A DNA stretch of 64,000 nucleotides. Source: Pyrodictiaceae archaeon (GTDB taxonomy: Archaea > Thermoproteota > Thermoprotei_A > Sulfolobales > Pyrodictiaceae). A program made the translations under genes and the position numbers. The stretch lies in NCBI GenBank assembly GCA_027036135.1, contig JALVSY010000016.1, positions 310,001 through 374,000 of the forward strand, read 5' to 3'. The notes under the pieces were generated by a model. It worked only from the letters and a program-made list of their open reading frames with translations. It was not told the DNA's origin and did not search any database. Below, one piece after another: positions 17,492-26,104 of this stretch (position 1 is its first letter; each line of letters starts with the position of its first letter).

Positions 17492-18061
17492 TTGTACGTT
17501 GTCTACAGGGTTAGAGACGTCGTAAGGATTCCACCAAGCCTCTTTGGCTTGCCACTAGAGGAGGCAGCTCTCAGAGTTCTAACAGAGCGCTATGTGGGCT
17601 TCGTACACCCTGATATGGGCATCATAGTAGCAGTATTCAATGTCAACGTTGACCCGGAGGGACGCTTACTACCAGGCGATGGCGCTACTTACCATGACTC
17701 GGAGTACAGCGTCTTAGCGTTTAAGCCCCGAGTAAAGGAGGTTGTTGAAGGTGTTGTCGTTAATGCCCAGCAATACGGTATCTGGGTAAACCTTGGCCCT
17801 ATCGAGGGCTTTGCCCACATCACACAGCTCATGGACGATAGGGTCATCTTTGACCAGCAAAGGAAGGCCATGATAGGAGAGAAGACTAGGAAAATAGTAG
17901 AAATAGGCAATGTTGTGCGTGCAAGAGTAGTCTCTGTCTCCATGCCTACTGAGCCAACACTAAGACCAAGGATACAGCTGACGCTGAGACAGCCATACTT
18001 GGGTAGACCGGAGTGGTATAAGCGGAAAGAAGAGGTCAAGGCAACTAGCCAGGCACAGTGA
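17492..18061 (+). CDS. rpoE: RNA polymerase subunit E' (Rpo7)
   Basis: 189 residues from TTG at 17492 (reads MYVVYRVRDVVRIPPSLFG with the TTG taken as Met), behind GGTGA-like sequence ending at 17487. It has the two Rpo7 domains: the tip/RNP-like N-terminal domain (V-R-I-P-P, about 10-80) and the S1/OB domain (G-V-V-V-N-A-Q-Q-Y-G-I-W-V-N-L-G-P-I-E-G, about 88-160). With Rpo4 it forms the polymerase stalk that binds nascent RNA. Upstream in-frame TTG at 17429 would add 21 residues absent from relatives. Confidence 0.94.
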   Translation: MYVVYRVRDVVRIPPSLFGLPLEEAALRVLTERYVGFVHPDMGIIVAVFNVNVDPEGRLLPGDGATYHDSEYSVLAFKPRVKEVVEGVVVNAQQYGIWVNLGPIEGFAHITQLMDDRVIFDQQRKAMIGEKTRKIVEIGNVVRARVVSVSMPTEPTLRPRIQLTLRQPYLGRPEWYKRKEEVKATSQAQ

Positions 18062-18098
18062 TTCTTGAACAGCGTTGTGGCAGGGAGGTGATTACTAG

Positions 18099-18314
18099 AT
18101 GAGTACGAGGCGGGCCCGGTTACCACCGTTTAAGGCTTGTAGGAAGTGTAAGAGCCTAGTGCCACGTGAGGCAACCCGCTGCCCTGTCTGCGGCTCAACA
18201 GATCTAAGCGATGACTGGGAGGGAGCAATAATAGTCCTTGACCCCGAGAAGTCGCGTATCGCGAAGAGCCTTGGTATCGAGAAACCGGGTCGCTACGCTA
18301 TAAAGGTTAGATAG
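18099..18314 (+). CDS. spt4: Transcription elongation factor Spt4 (RpoE'')
   Basis: 71 residues with a strong GGAGGTGA upstream. The zinc ribbon is C-R-K-C ... C-P-V-C-G, followed by the Spt4 signature S-D-D-W-E-G-A-I-I-V-L-D-P. It binds Spt5 NGN domain and makes RNA polymerase processive. It lies between RpoE' and dephospho-CoA kinase. Confidence 0.94.
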   Translation: MSTRRARLPPFKACRKCKSLVPREATRCPVCGSTDLSDDWEGAIIVLDPEKSRIAKSLGIEKPGRYAIKVR

Positions 18315-18317
18315 GCC

Positions 18318-18854
18318 TTGTACCTCGCAAGGCTTTTTAATAAAGACCTCTGCCTCCCAGCGTATCTTCGTCCGCTTTTAGCCCTTCCGCCTCCACGTTC
18401 GCACCTAATAAGTGGGGCTGAGCAGCTAGCCTCTCTACGGTATTCGCGGATCATAAGCGTCGGCGACAGAGTGACACGTGATCTCGTTAGTGCGGGCGCC
18501 CATCCCTGGGTAAGTATTTTTGACTGTATTGAGCGAAGAGGAAAAACGCAATGCCCCACGTTGAGTGGCTATAGAGAACTCGTTGTGAATAATCCCCGCT
18601 CAACTATCTCGCGTGAAGCAGTTAGTGCTCTAGAGTCGGTAATGGATGGAAGGGAACGCGTAGCCATACGCGTCGTCGGGGAAGAGGATCTCTTGGCCCT
18701 AGTGTCTGTACTTGTTGCACCCATAGGCGTGCACGTTGTTTATGGACTGCCTGGACGTGCAGCGGTAGATATCCGCGTCGACGAATACCACAAGAGGAGC
18801 GTTCTCTATCTCCTATCATTATTTGAGCCGTGCGGCCAGGGCTCGGAGAGGTAA
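18318..18854 (+). CDS. GTP-dependent dephospho-CoA kinase (DUF359 family)
   Basis: 178 residues from TTG at 18318, three bases after the spt4 stop. Family marks: V-G-D-R-V-T early, and V-V-G-E-E-D-L-L-A-L followed by H-V-V-Y-G-L-P-G late. DUF359 was shown to be the archaeal enzyme for the last step of CoA synthesis. The conserved location between spt4 and rps24e in archaea supports the call. Confidence 0.88.
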   Translation: MYLARLFNKDLCLPAYLRPLLALPPPRSHLISGAEQLASLRYSRIISVGDRVTRDLVSAGAHPWVSIFDCIERRGKTQCPTLSGYRELVVNNPRSTISREAVSALESVMDGRERVAIRVVGEEDLLALVSVLVAPIGVHVVYGLPGRAAVDIRVDEYHKRSVLYLLSLFEPCGQGSER

Positions 18855-18926
18855 AAAGGAATAAACCCGGCACGCACAAGCTTGGTGCGGGGTAACTAGA
18901 TAGAGCTAGGCGGGGTGCAGCAATAG

Positions 18927-19307
18927 TTGTCGCAGCAAATACCACGTGAAGTCGTAGAGATGTTCATACCAAAGGGAGCTAAGAAGATGGAAGTAGACCT
19001 AGGCGAGGGCTATGAGGTTTATGTGACTAAGGACTGGTATAACCCGCTTATAAAGCGCCGCGAGATAGATGCCGTGATAATCCACATGGGTAAGTCCACG
19101 CCGAGCAGGATGAAGCTACGCATGCAGTTCGCTAAGGCGCTCAATGTTGATGTTAAGAGGCTCTACATAAGAAGCGTTAAGTCAGAGTACGGCGTAGGGG
19201 TAAGCAGGATAGAGGTACATGTATACGATAGCGCTGAGAGAGCACTACAATTCGAGCCAAAGTACATCATTGAGAGAAACAAGCTGCCCGAGGAAATGGA
19301 GGAGTAA
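18927..19307 (+). CDS. rps24e: Small-subunit ribosomal protein S24e
   Basis: 126 residues, TTG start at 18927 with GGGGTG (18912-18917). Core motif N-P-L-I-K-R-R-E-I-D-A-V-I-I-H, then P-S-R-M-K-L-R and Y-G-V-G-V-S-R-I-E-V-H-V-Y. About 20 N-terminal residues before the conserved K-K-M-E-V are longer than the minimal form. Confidence 0.95.
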   Translation: MSQQIPREVVEMFIPKGAKKMEVDLGEGYEVYVTKDWYNPLIKRREIDAVIIHMGKSTPSRMKLRMQFAKALNVDVKRLYIRSVKSEYGVGVSRIEVHVYDSAERALQFEPKYIIERNKLPEEMEE

Positions 19308-19355
19308 GCGTATAAGAGGAAAGAACATCTACGTAGCAGCTCTGGGTGAGCCAGA

Positions 19356-19547
19356 ATGGCCGAGAAGAAGCTCAAGCTCTACGTGCATAGGCTATACGAA
19401 TACGACTACAACACTGGCACAATAAAGAGGAAGAACAAGATATGCCCACGTTGCGGAAGCTTCATGGCGTTCCACAAGTACCCTGTGCCGAGGTGGCATT
19501 GTGGTAAATGTGGACACACCGAGTTCGTTAGGGAGGCCAAGAGGTAA
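19356..19547 (+). CDS. rps27ae: Small-subunit ribosomal protein S27ae
   Basis: 63 residues with the zinc ribbon C-P-R-C-G ... C-G-K-C-G-H-T and the R-K-N-K-I-C segment. ATG start. Its last 47 bases overlap the only available start codons of the Kae1 frame. Confidence 0.96.
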   Translation: MAEKKLKLYVHRLYEYDYNTGTIKRKNKICPRCGSFMAFHKYPVPRWHCGKCGHTEFVREAKR

Positions 19548-20592
19548 TCCACGGGTTCTTTACCCTCTCCTCGACTGGGACCGCGAAGTCCTTGTTCTTG
19601 GTATAGAGTCCACTGCTCATACCTTCGGCGTAGGGGTTGCATCCACAAAGCCTCCCTACATCCTATCTAGTGTACGAGATACTTACAGGCCCGAGAAAGG
19701 CGGGATACACCCCCGCGAAGCCGCTGGTCACCATGCTCGTGTTGCTCCAGAGGTACTGGCGGAGGCTCTCCGAGTAGCTGGCATAAGCATGAATGACGTA
19801 GACGCCGTGGCTGTGGCTCTCGGCCCAGGACTGGGCCCTTGTCTCCGAGTAGGAGCCACGATTGCCCGTGGCCTGGCAGCCTACTACGGGAAGCCACTGG
19901 TCCCCGTTAACCACGCTATTGCCCATATAGAGGTAGGTAGACTCTACACGGGGCTCCAAGACCCCGTGATTCTCTACGTCTCTGGAGGAAACACGATGGT
20001 TGCTGCTTTCGCTAAGAAGCGGTACAGAGTATTCGGCGAGACCCTTGACGTCGCCCTCGGTAATCTCCTCGACACCTTTGCGAGGGATGCGGGGCTAGCC
20101 CCACCTTATATCGTGGAGGGACTACATGTTGTAGATAAGTGCGCAGAGGAGGCCACGGAGCCAGCAGATCTACCCTACGTAGTTAAGGGAATGGATGTAT
20201 CATTCTCCGGGCTCCTAACAGCAGCTCTACGGGCATGGCAACACGCCCGAAGCAAGGCTGAGAAGGCATCAATATGTCTAGGCCTCAGAGAAATCGCTTA
20301 TGGAGCAGCAGTCGAGGTAGCTGAAAGAGGGCTTGCACACACAAAGAAAAACGCGGTACTACTAACGGGCGGTGTAGCAGCAAGCCCTATTCTACGAGAG
20401 AAAATAGGGATCATGGCCTCCTATCACTCAGCTAATGCAGGTTGGCCCCCACCACCAATCGCGGGCGACAATGGAGCTATGATCGCGTGGGTAGGGCTTC
20501 TAAACTACCTAGCCGAGATAACCATTAACATTGATGAGTCTTTTGTTAGGCAGCGCTGGAGACCAGATGAGGTAGAAGTGCCGTGGAGATAA
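19501..20592 (+). CDS. kae1: KEOPS subunit Kae1, tRNA t6A synthesis
   Basis: 363 residues as drawn from GTG at 19501. Kae1 transfers threonylcarbamoyl to A37 of ANN-decoding tRNAs with Bud32, Pcc1 and Cgi121. Motifs: [10 protein letters not shown] near the start, metal-binding [15 protein letters not shown] and C-terminal G-D-N-G-A-M-I-A-W. Relatives begin within a few residues of V-L-V-L-G-I-E-S; here that is residue 31-38, and there is no ATG, GTG or TTG in frame between 19513 and 19600. GTG 19501 and GTG 19510 are the only candidates, both inside S27ae. A nonstandard start is possible. It overlaps Bud32 by 10 bases. Confidence 0.93.
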   Translation: MVNVDTPSSLGRPRGNPRVLYPLLDWDREVLVLGIESTAHTFGVGVASTKPPYILSSVRDTYRPEKGGIHPREAAGHHARVAPEVLAEALRVAGISMNDVDAVAVALGPGLGPCLRVGATIARGLAAYYGKPLVPVNHAIAHIEVGRLYTGLQDPVILYVSGGNTMVAAFAKKRYRVFGETLDVALGNLLDTFARDAGLAPPYIVEGLHVVDKCAEEATEPADLPYVVKGMDVSFSGLLTAALRAWQHARSKAEKASICLGLREIAYGAAVEVAERGLAHTKKNAVLLTGGVAASPILREKIGIMASYHSANAGWPPPPIAGDNGAMIAWVGLLNYLAEITINIDESFVRQRWRPDEVEVPWR

Positions 20593-21248
20593 CGAAAGAG
20601 CTAAAGCCAATACATCGGGGAGCTGAGGCCTATCTTTATCTCATTGACTGGTTTGGTAAAAAAGCAATACTTAAGCATAGGCTTCCAAAGAAGTATCGTC
20701 ACAGCAAGCTTGACACTCTTCTGCGTAGAAGAAGAACGGTTGCAGAGGTACGTGCAATCAAGGAAGCACTAAGGATAGGAGTAATGGTGCCAGCAATATA
20801 CTATGTAGATCCCATAGAGGCTATTATAGTGATGGAGTATCTGCCGTACCCGAGTCTTAGCGGCATCATAGAGGGAGGCGACCTAGAGAAGGCTATCAGG
20901 GCGAGTGAGCAAGTAGGGCGATATGCTGCAAAGCTTCATGAAGAGGGTATAAGCCATGGAGACCTAACGACGAGCAACGTTCTCGTAGGAGACCATGTCT
21001 ACCTAATAGATTTTGGGCTAGCCTCTCTTCACAGCACTGAGAGAGATAATGCAGTGGATGTGCACCTCTTTCTCCGGAGCCTCGAGTCCACGCACCCAGA
21101 GCACGTGGACACAGTGTTTCGGGCATTTCTAGATGGTTATCGCAGCATTAGGGGAGAAAAGACGGAGAAGATACTAGGCCTCGTAGAAGAGATAAGGCTT
21201 ATGGGTCGATACAAGGCCGAGAGGAGGACACTATGGGGGCAACAATAG
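20583..21248 (+). CDS. bud32: KEOPS kinase Bud32
   Basis: 221 residues, GTG start inside the Kae1 end. A minimal lipopolysaccharide-kinase-like fold: K-H-R-L-P-K-K-Y-R-H, catalytic loop I-S-H-G-D-L-T-T-S-N-V, and metal motif L-I-D-F-G-L-A-S. It is the ATPase of KEOPS and regulates Kae1. Kae1 and Bud32 are fused in some archaea; here they are separate but coupled. Confidence 0.95.
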   Translation: MEITKELKPIHRGAEAYLYLIDWFGKKAILKHRLPKKYRHSKLDTLLRRRRTVAEVRAIKEALRIGVMVPAIYYVDPIEAIIVMEYLPYPSLSGIIEGGDLEKAIRASEQVGRYAAKLHEEGISHGDLTTSNVLVGDHVYLIDFGLASLHSTERDNAVDVHLFLRSLESTHPEHVDTVFRAFLDGYRSIRGEKTEKILGLVEEIRLMGRYKAERRTLWGQQ

Positions 21249-21799
21249 CAATAGCCACGGGTAATCGCCACAAGGTCGAGGAAATAAACAACGTGCTTCG
21301 CGGGTGCGGGTACCAGGTAGAACCCGTAGATGCCCCGAAGATAGAGATACAGAGTGATAGCCTAGTAGAAATAGCCCTGTTCGCAGCATCCACAGCCTAT
21401 AGTCTACTTCATAGACCAGTTATTGTCGAGGATTCTGGGTTGTTCATAGAGTCCCTGAACGGCTTTCCCGGGCCCTACTCTGCCTACGTCTATAAAACCA
21501 TAGGCATCAATGGAGTACTGAGGCTATTAGGTAGCAGAAGTGATAGGAAGGCTTACTTCAAGTCAGTAATAGCACTAGCATATAGAGATGGCATAGTAGT
21601 GTTCGAGGCAGAGGCACCCGGAGAAATAGCCAGAGAGCCCCGGGGGACCCAAGGCTTCGGCTTCGACCCAATATTCGTCCCCGAGGGCTCGGAGAAGACT
21701 TTCGCCGAGATGAGCCTAGAAGAGAAGAATACGTTCTCTCACAGAGGCAAGGCAGCTAAGAAATTATGCACGTGGCTCAAGGAACATGATATCAAGTAG
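21233..21799 (+). CDS. rdgB: XTP/dITP pyrophosphatase (RdgB/HAM1)
   Basis: 188 residues overlapping Bud32 by 16 bases. Motifs: A-T-G-N-R-H-K-V-E-E, V-E-D-S-G-L-F-I-E-S-L, G-F-G-F-D-P-I-F and S-H-R-G-K-A. It removes deaminated purine triphosphates from the nucleotide pool. Confidence 0.96.
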   Translation: MGATIAIATGNRHKVEEINNVLRGCGYQVEPVDAPKIEIQSDSLVEIALFAASTAYSLLHRPVIVEDSGLFIESLNGFPGPYSAYVYKTIGINGVLRLLGSRSDRKAYFKSVIALAYRDGIVVFEAEAPGEIAREPRGTQGFGFDPIFVPEGSEKTFAEMSLEEKNTFSHRGKAAKKLCTWLKEHDIK

Positions 21800-21866
21800 T
21801 CAAGCCCCGCTCTATTTATAAGGGCTAGGATAACCCGGTTCCAGAACACACGGCGGTCTCTCAAGA

Positions 21867-21936
21867 GGCCCCTGGGGGAGCAGGGGCCGCTCCTAGGACG
21901 CAAGAGAGGGCTCCTGCTCACCTCGCATCGGAGGTG
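21867..21936 (+). promoter_or_regulatory. S15 leader with two hairpins; the second hides the ribosome site
   Basis: A TATA-like CTATTTATAAG lies at 21811-21821, implying a leader of about 100 nt. Hairpin 1: GGCCCCTG (21867-21874) with CAGGGGCC (21881-21888), loop GGGGAG, 8 perfect GC-rich pairs. Hairpin 2: CACCTC (21919-21924) with GAGGTG (21931-21936), loop GCATCG. GAGGTG is the ribosome site, 8 bases before the GTG start at 21945. The layout suggests translational control, perhaps autogenous, which is inference. Confidence 0.5.
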
Positions 21937-21944
21937 CGTGTAGA

Positions 21945-22424
21945 GTGGCAGGTAAGAGGAGGAAGAAGGGTAGGTCACACTCTACGAGGCCAGCGAGCCC
22001 AGCCATACCTAAGTGGGTTCAGTACGATCCCGAGGAGATAGAGGAGATAATCGTTGACCTAGCTAGGAAAGGCTACGGCCCAAGCATGATAGGTATTATA
22101 CTGCGTGACCAGTTCGGCATCCCGCTAGTTAAGCCAATACTGGGTAAAACCATAACCGAGGTACTGGAAGAGCATGGAATAAAGATGGTCGTTCCCGAGG
22201 ACCTATTCCGTCTCATCCAGAAAGCGGTTAATCTTAGGAGACACCTAGAGGAGCACCCGAAGGACACGCATGCAAAGAAGGGTCTACTAGACCTAGAGGC
22301 AAAGATAAGGCGGATAGTCAAGTACTATAAGCGTGAAGGCAAGCTACCACCTGACTGGAAGTATGATCCGCAGCAGGCTAAGCTACTGATAGCTGGCGGT
22401 CTCTACGTCGTCGAGAAACAGTAA
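21945..22424 (+). CDS. rps15: Small-subunit ribosomal protein S15 (uS15)
   Basis: 159 residues from GTG, archaeal/eukaryotic length with the N-terminal extension (basic [13 protein letters not shown]) before the bacterial-like S15 core. Marks: [20 protein letters not shown] and [11 protein letters not shown]. It sits after rdgB with its own promoter. Confidence 0.96.
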   Translation: MAGKRRKKGRSHSTRPASPAIPKWVQYDPEEIEEIIVDLARKGYGPSMIGIILRDQFGIPLVKPILGKTITEVLEEHGIKMVVPEDLFRLIQKAVNLRRHLEEHPKDTHAKKGLLDLEAKIRRIVKYYKREGKLPPDWKYDPQQAKLLIAGGLYVVEKQ

Positions 22425-22539
22425 GGAGTCAGCTCAGCGAAGGCTTTCCTAAAAGTTTTCTCCATACTAATAGTCCTCCTTGACTCAGTGCAACAGCTTT
22501 TCTTCCACAGCATCATCACTAGTCAAGCTGGGGGAATCA

Positions 22540-23829
22540 GTGTCTCTTGACAAGGCCTTCGAGAAAATTATTAGCGAGAAAGAGGCAGCGCTGCTAAGAC
22601 CAGCAGCTAGCCAGGTAGGAGCAGCGCTCAAGGAGTACAACTATCTCGAAATCTATGCTTTCCCCTCAATAGACTCCTTGTTAGCCGCTGGAATAGCTGT
22701 TAACGTTCTCCTCAAAAGCAACATAGATTTTACACTAAGTATTCGTGCATCGGCACCTAGGGAGCTAACCGAGCCCTCGCTTCTCCTTGGCTATCCGGCT
22801 CAAAGCGCCCAAGAGATAAGGGCTCAGAGACCATCAGCCCTCATAGGTATAGGGGAAAAGCCAGCAGGGCTCCTCCACATAGCGGTGACCTCGTCGAGCG
22901 ACTCTAGTATCGCGGCTTTAACAGCAGCAGTATTCTCTGAGCTAACAGTTGTTGGTTATCCCTCGATATACGGGCTCATAGCTGGTTATTGGAGAGGACT
23001 AGACAAGGGCAAGAAGGCCTCCTTCATTGGGATAGAGGCTAGCATCGCGGAGATGCTTAAGCTTGAAAACAAGGTAGAGGAATTGTTTAATCTGAAGCTG
23101 TTTCGTTGGCCAGAGATAGCAACAGAAGAAGCTATGGCCAGGACGCTTGACCCCTATTTACCAGGGCTAAGCGGCGACCTAGACACATGTACCAAGCTGC
23201 TCAGGGAGGATCTGCGCCTAGCAAAGCTACTTGGTAAGAGGCTAGAGGAGGCACCGGAGCAGAGTATTGCAACACTTGGAGAAAAACTATATGAGCTCCT
23301 AAAGAAGAAGAGTAAGGGCCCGAGACGCCCAACAGACGTCATAGGTATAAGCTATTATAGCCAAGTATTCCCTCTACGGGATCTAAGAGAAGCTGTTTAT
23401 GTCTTATCACACTATGTCGCAAAAGGGTATGCCAAACAGGTCTCACTAATAACTGTGGATGAACTAGCTATATCGGCTGCAGCTCTCTACCTCTACACAA
23501 AGAACTTCCCAGGCATTGTAGAGACAGTCAACGAGCTAATAACCAGGAATACACAGGGAAGCCTCGTACTTAACCGAGTCAAAATAAGGAAAACAAGTAT
23601 TGAAAGAGAGTACGTGCCGATAGCTGAGAGAGTTCTCAGACAACTAGGCTACCTAGGAGAACAGGAGATACTGGGCACCGAGGCCGAGGAAGGGCTCCTA
23701 GTCCTTGCAGAGGACTTGCTCCAGGGACTAGGCCCTGGGAGCTTCATGGATTACATGTCACGCGGGTGCATAGAGTACCTGGAGGGAACGATATTTGCAA
23801 AAATCAACGAGGAGAAGTGCAGACAATAA
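22540..23829 (+). CDS. RecJ/Cdc45-like DHH-fold protein with degenerate active site
   Basis: 429 residues from GTG at 22540 (GGGG six bases upstream); the frame opens at TTG 22480. The first domain has the alternating strand/helix layout of DHH proteins, but the D-x-D-G motif is replaced by A-F-P-S-I-D-S-L-L-A-A-G and no D-H-H is seen. A short conserved G-I-S-Y-Y-S-Q-V-F begins the second half. Its place between rps15 and pcc1/rps3ae and the lost motif fit archaeal Cdc45/RecJdbh, which binds GINS and MCM in the replicative helicase. That identity is inferred from fold-like pattern and context, not from a strong motif. Confidence 0.5.
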   Translation: MSLDKAFEKIISEKEAALLRPAASQVGAALKEYNYLEIYAFPSIDSLLAAGIAVNVLLKSNIDFTLSIRASAPRELTEPSLLLGYPAQSAQEIRAQRPSALIGIGEKPAGLLHIAVTSSSDSSIAALTAAVFSELTVVGYPSIYGLIAGYWRGLDKGKKASFIGIEASIAEMLKLENKVEELFNLKLFRWPEIATEEAMARTLDPYLPGLSGDLDTCTKLLREDLRLAKLLGKRLEEAPEQSIATLGEKLYELLKKKSKGPRRPTDVIGISYYSQVFPLRDLREAVYVLSHYVAKGYAKQVSLITVDELAISAAALYLYTKNFPGIVETVNELITRNTQGSLVLNRVKIRKTSIEREYVPIAERVLRQLGYLGEQEILGTEAEEGLLVLAEDLLQGLGPGSFMDYMSRGCIEYLEGTIFAKINEEKCRQ

Positions 23830-24103
23830 GCAGCTAATCCGGGTAGAATTATTAATAGAGACAAATAACCCGGAGGAAGCACAAGCACTACTCAGTGCTA
23901 TAAGACCCGATGATAAGACAGCACCATCGTGGCTAACTATAAGAGAAAAGCAAGACGGGCACTATATACGCATAGTCGTGGAGGCAGAGGATACACGGAG
24001 GCTAGGAAGCGTGAGAAACACTGTTGACGAGATACTGGAGTTCCTATACTCGCTGCTAAAGAGCATAGAGGAGACTGCTAAGACTTTAAAGCAGGCAGAC
24101 TAG
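23795..24103 (+). CDS. pcc1: KEOPS subunit Pcc1
   Basis: 102 residues, TTG start at 23795 with GGAGGG (23780-23785) and a 35-base overlap with the RecJ-like gene. The pattern fits the small Pcc1 fold: strand R-V-E-L-L-I-E-T, helix N-P-E-E-A-Q-A-L-L-S-A-I-R-P-D, strands and a long terminal helix R-N-T-V-D-E-I-L-E-F-L. Pcc1 dimerises KEOPS and binds tRNA. With Kae1 and Bud32 it makes three of four core subunits here; Cgi121 was not found. Confidence 0.75.
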   Translation: MQKSTRRSADNKQLIRVELLIETNNPEEAQALLSAIRPDDKTAPSWLTIREKQDGHYIRIVVEAEDTRRLGSVRNTVDEILEFLYSLLKSIEETAKTLKQAD

Positions 24104-24129
24104 GAGCGAGGAATGGGGGTAGGACTGTA

Positions 24130-24780
24130 ATGAGTCGTCGCCGCTACGGTGGTACGCGAGATACTTGGCGTCTAAAGAAGTGGTACGAGGTAATAGCTCC
24201 CCCTGTGTTCGGGAACGCGGTGCTCGGTACGACACCGGCAGATGACCCGAGGAAGCTAATCGGTAGAGTAATGGAGACAACACTCTATGATATAACTGGC
24301 GACTTCTCGCTAGTACATGTTCATCTATACTTCCAGATAATCGATGTAGACGAGGAGAATCTCAAAGCTTATACTAGGTTTAAAGGCCACGAACTTGCAA
24401 GGGACTATATGAAGAGCTTCATTCGCAGGAAGAGCAGCAAGGTTCAGGGCATATACAATGTTGTGACAAAAGATGGGTACGGGCTAAGGATAACAGGCGT
24501 AGTACTTACAACGTATCGGTGCAAGACAAGCCAAAAGAAAGCAATAAGGAAGATAATGGGCGAGATCATAACAAAGCGCACGGCAGAGATGACTCTAGAC
24601 GAGCTAATCAAGGCAATGCTATTCGGCCAGCTCGCTAACGAAATATTCGAGGCAGCCAAGAAGATATACCCGATAAGAAAAGTTGAGATATACAAGTCAA
24701 AGCTACTAACCATACCAGGCCCCGAGGGCAAGCCACAACCAGCAGTAGTAGTTTCACCTCTAATGTACGAGCGTCGCTAA
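24130..24780 (+). CDS. rps3ae: Small-subunit ribosomal protein S3ae (eS1)
   Basis: 216 residues. Opening D-T-W-R-L-K-K-W-Y-E-V-I-A-P-P-V-F-G, then F-I-R-R-K-S-S-K-V and the C-terminal Y-P-I-R-K-V-E-I-Y-K-S-K-L are characteristic. ATG start behind GGGGGT. The following 150 bases contain AT-rich promoter-like sequence for the THUMP gene. Confidence 0.96.
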   Translation: MSRRRYGGTRDTWRLKKWYEVIAPPVFGNAVLGTTPADDPRKLIGRVMETTLYDITGDFSLVHVHLYFQIIDVDEENLKAYTRFKGHELARDYMKSFIRRKSSKVQGIYNVVTKDGYGLRITGVVLTTYRCKTSQKKAIRKIMGEIITKRTAEMTLDELIKAMLFGQLANEIFEAAKKIYPIRKVEIYKSKLLTIPGPEGKPQPAVVVSPLMYERR

Positions 24781-24930
24781 GTATATTCCAGTCATTTTAC
24801 ACATGTAACGAATATCTCTACTTGATTATTTCTAGCAGGAGTTAGTGCTAAGAAACAGCTTTGTTATCACAAGCCCCTTTCCTCGCTACGGGGGTTAAGT
24901 AATCTCTAGCTCTCCTAAGGTGCATGTAGA

Positions 24931-26055
24931 GTGAGCGAGAAGGGTCCATGCGACTACATATTAGTGAAGACGGTTCTAGGAATGGAGCATGTGGCTGCAA
25001 GCTACATACGAGACATAGACCCTTTAGCAGAGGTTATACCCTCTCCTCGCGGATTTAAGGGCCTTGTGCTTGTTAAGCCATCGAGGGATAAGCACGAAGT
25101 AGCAAGGAAGATAGAGGCCGAGGTCCCGGAGGCTGAGAAGGTCCTAGTCATAGAGGGTTGTGCACCTGCTCAACCCGAGGAGATAGCCGAGGTGGCTGCA
25201 AGCCTTGCGCCCCACTATATAAGCTCCAGTGAGACTTTTGCAGTCAGAACTACGCGTCGAGGCCGCCACAGCTTTACCAGTATTGATGTGAACGTTATTG
25301 TAGGCGATGCGGTGCGAAAAGCGACGGGGGCAAGCGTTAACTTGAGATACCCAGACAAGGTGGTCGCGGTCGAGATAATTGCTGACAAGGCATTCATAGC
25401 CTTCTACCCTGGATCGAAAGAATGGAAAAAGATGAGACCGGGCAAGTATCCTCTCTATAAGCTCTTCAGAAAGATAGCGATAGTTCAGATGCCTTACCTG
25501 GGTCCTCTCGATGCGTGTAAGACTATGGGGGTTCGCGTGGGGAGAGAGGTTCAGAACTTCGAAGTAGGCGAGCTGGTCATAGCACCTATAGGCCTCGTGG
25601 ATGCTCTCCAACTAAAGACGTTCCTAGAGGGTGTCTTTGAGGGAATAGAGTCCAGGTACCAGATTCAGAGAAAGAGCTATGGGAGGAAGACCCGCAGAGT
25701 TCCTGTATACTTGCAGGACTTGTACCAGCTTGTTAGGGCTAGGAGCAACGAAGCAATCATAGTGTTTGAGCCCGAGGGAGAGCACGTATCCAAGAAGGCA
25801 GAGGAGATACTAAAGCTGGTTAAGCGCTACCCGAGAATAAACATGTTGTTTGGTTCGAGAGAGGGCGTACCAGAGGGTGTCTATCGGTTTGCCGATCTAG
25901 TGCTGGATATAGCGCCAGGGATAACTCTTTCAACAGAGTATGCTGCTGCATCAGCATTAATAGCTGTTGCAAGTGTAATACATGATTATCTAGCTGAGGA
26001 GCTAGCTGAGGAGGAAGAACAAGAAGCAGGCAAAGCAAATAAACAAAACAAGTGA
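24931..26055 (+). CDS. THUMP-SPOUT RNA methyltransferase-like protein
   Basis: 374 residues from GTG at 24931. N-terminal 150 residues form a THUMP-like domain (V-R-T-T-R-R-G-R-H-S-F and N-L-R-Y-P-D-K-V-V-A-V-E-I). The C-terminal part has SPOUT knot features: P-Y-L-G-P-L, E-A-I-I-V-F-E-P-E-G, L-F-G-S-R-E-G-V-P-E-G, and D-I-A-P-G-I-T-L-S-T-E. Likely binds and methylates rRNA or tRNA; target unknown. An acidic tail (EELAEEEEQEAGKANKQNK) ends the protein. The start region, AGGTGCATGTAGAGTG, nearly repeats that of rps15. Confidence 0.8.
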   Translation: MSEKGPCDYILVKTVLGMEHVAASYIRDIDPLAEVIPSPRGFKGLVLVKPSRDKHEVARKIEAEVPEAEKVLVIEGCAPAQPEEIAEVAASLAPHYISSSETFAVRTTRRGRHSFTSIDVNVIVGDAVRKATGASVNLRYPDKVVAVEIIADKAFIAFYPGSKEWKKMRPGKYPLYKLFRKIAIVQMPYLGPLDACKTMGVRVGREVQNFEVGELVIAPIGLVDALQLKTFLEGVFEGIESRYQIQRKSYGRKTRRVPVYLQDLYQLVRARSNEAIIVFEPEGEHVSKKAEEILKLVKRYPRINMLFGSREGVPEGVYRFADLVLDIAPGITLSTEYAAASALIAVASVIHDYLAEELAEEEEQEAGKANKQNK

Positions 26056-26104
26056 GACAACGTATGCTATATCATTGTCGCAAGTCTTGATTATTGTGTT
26101 ATGC

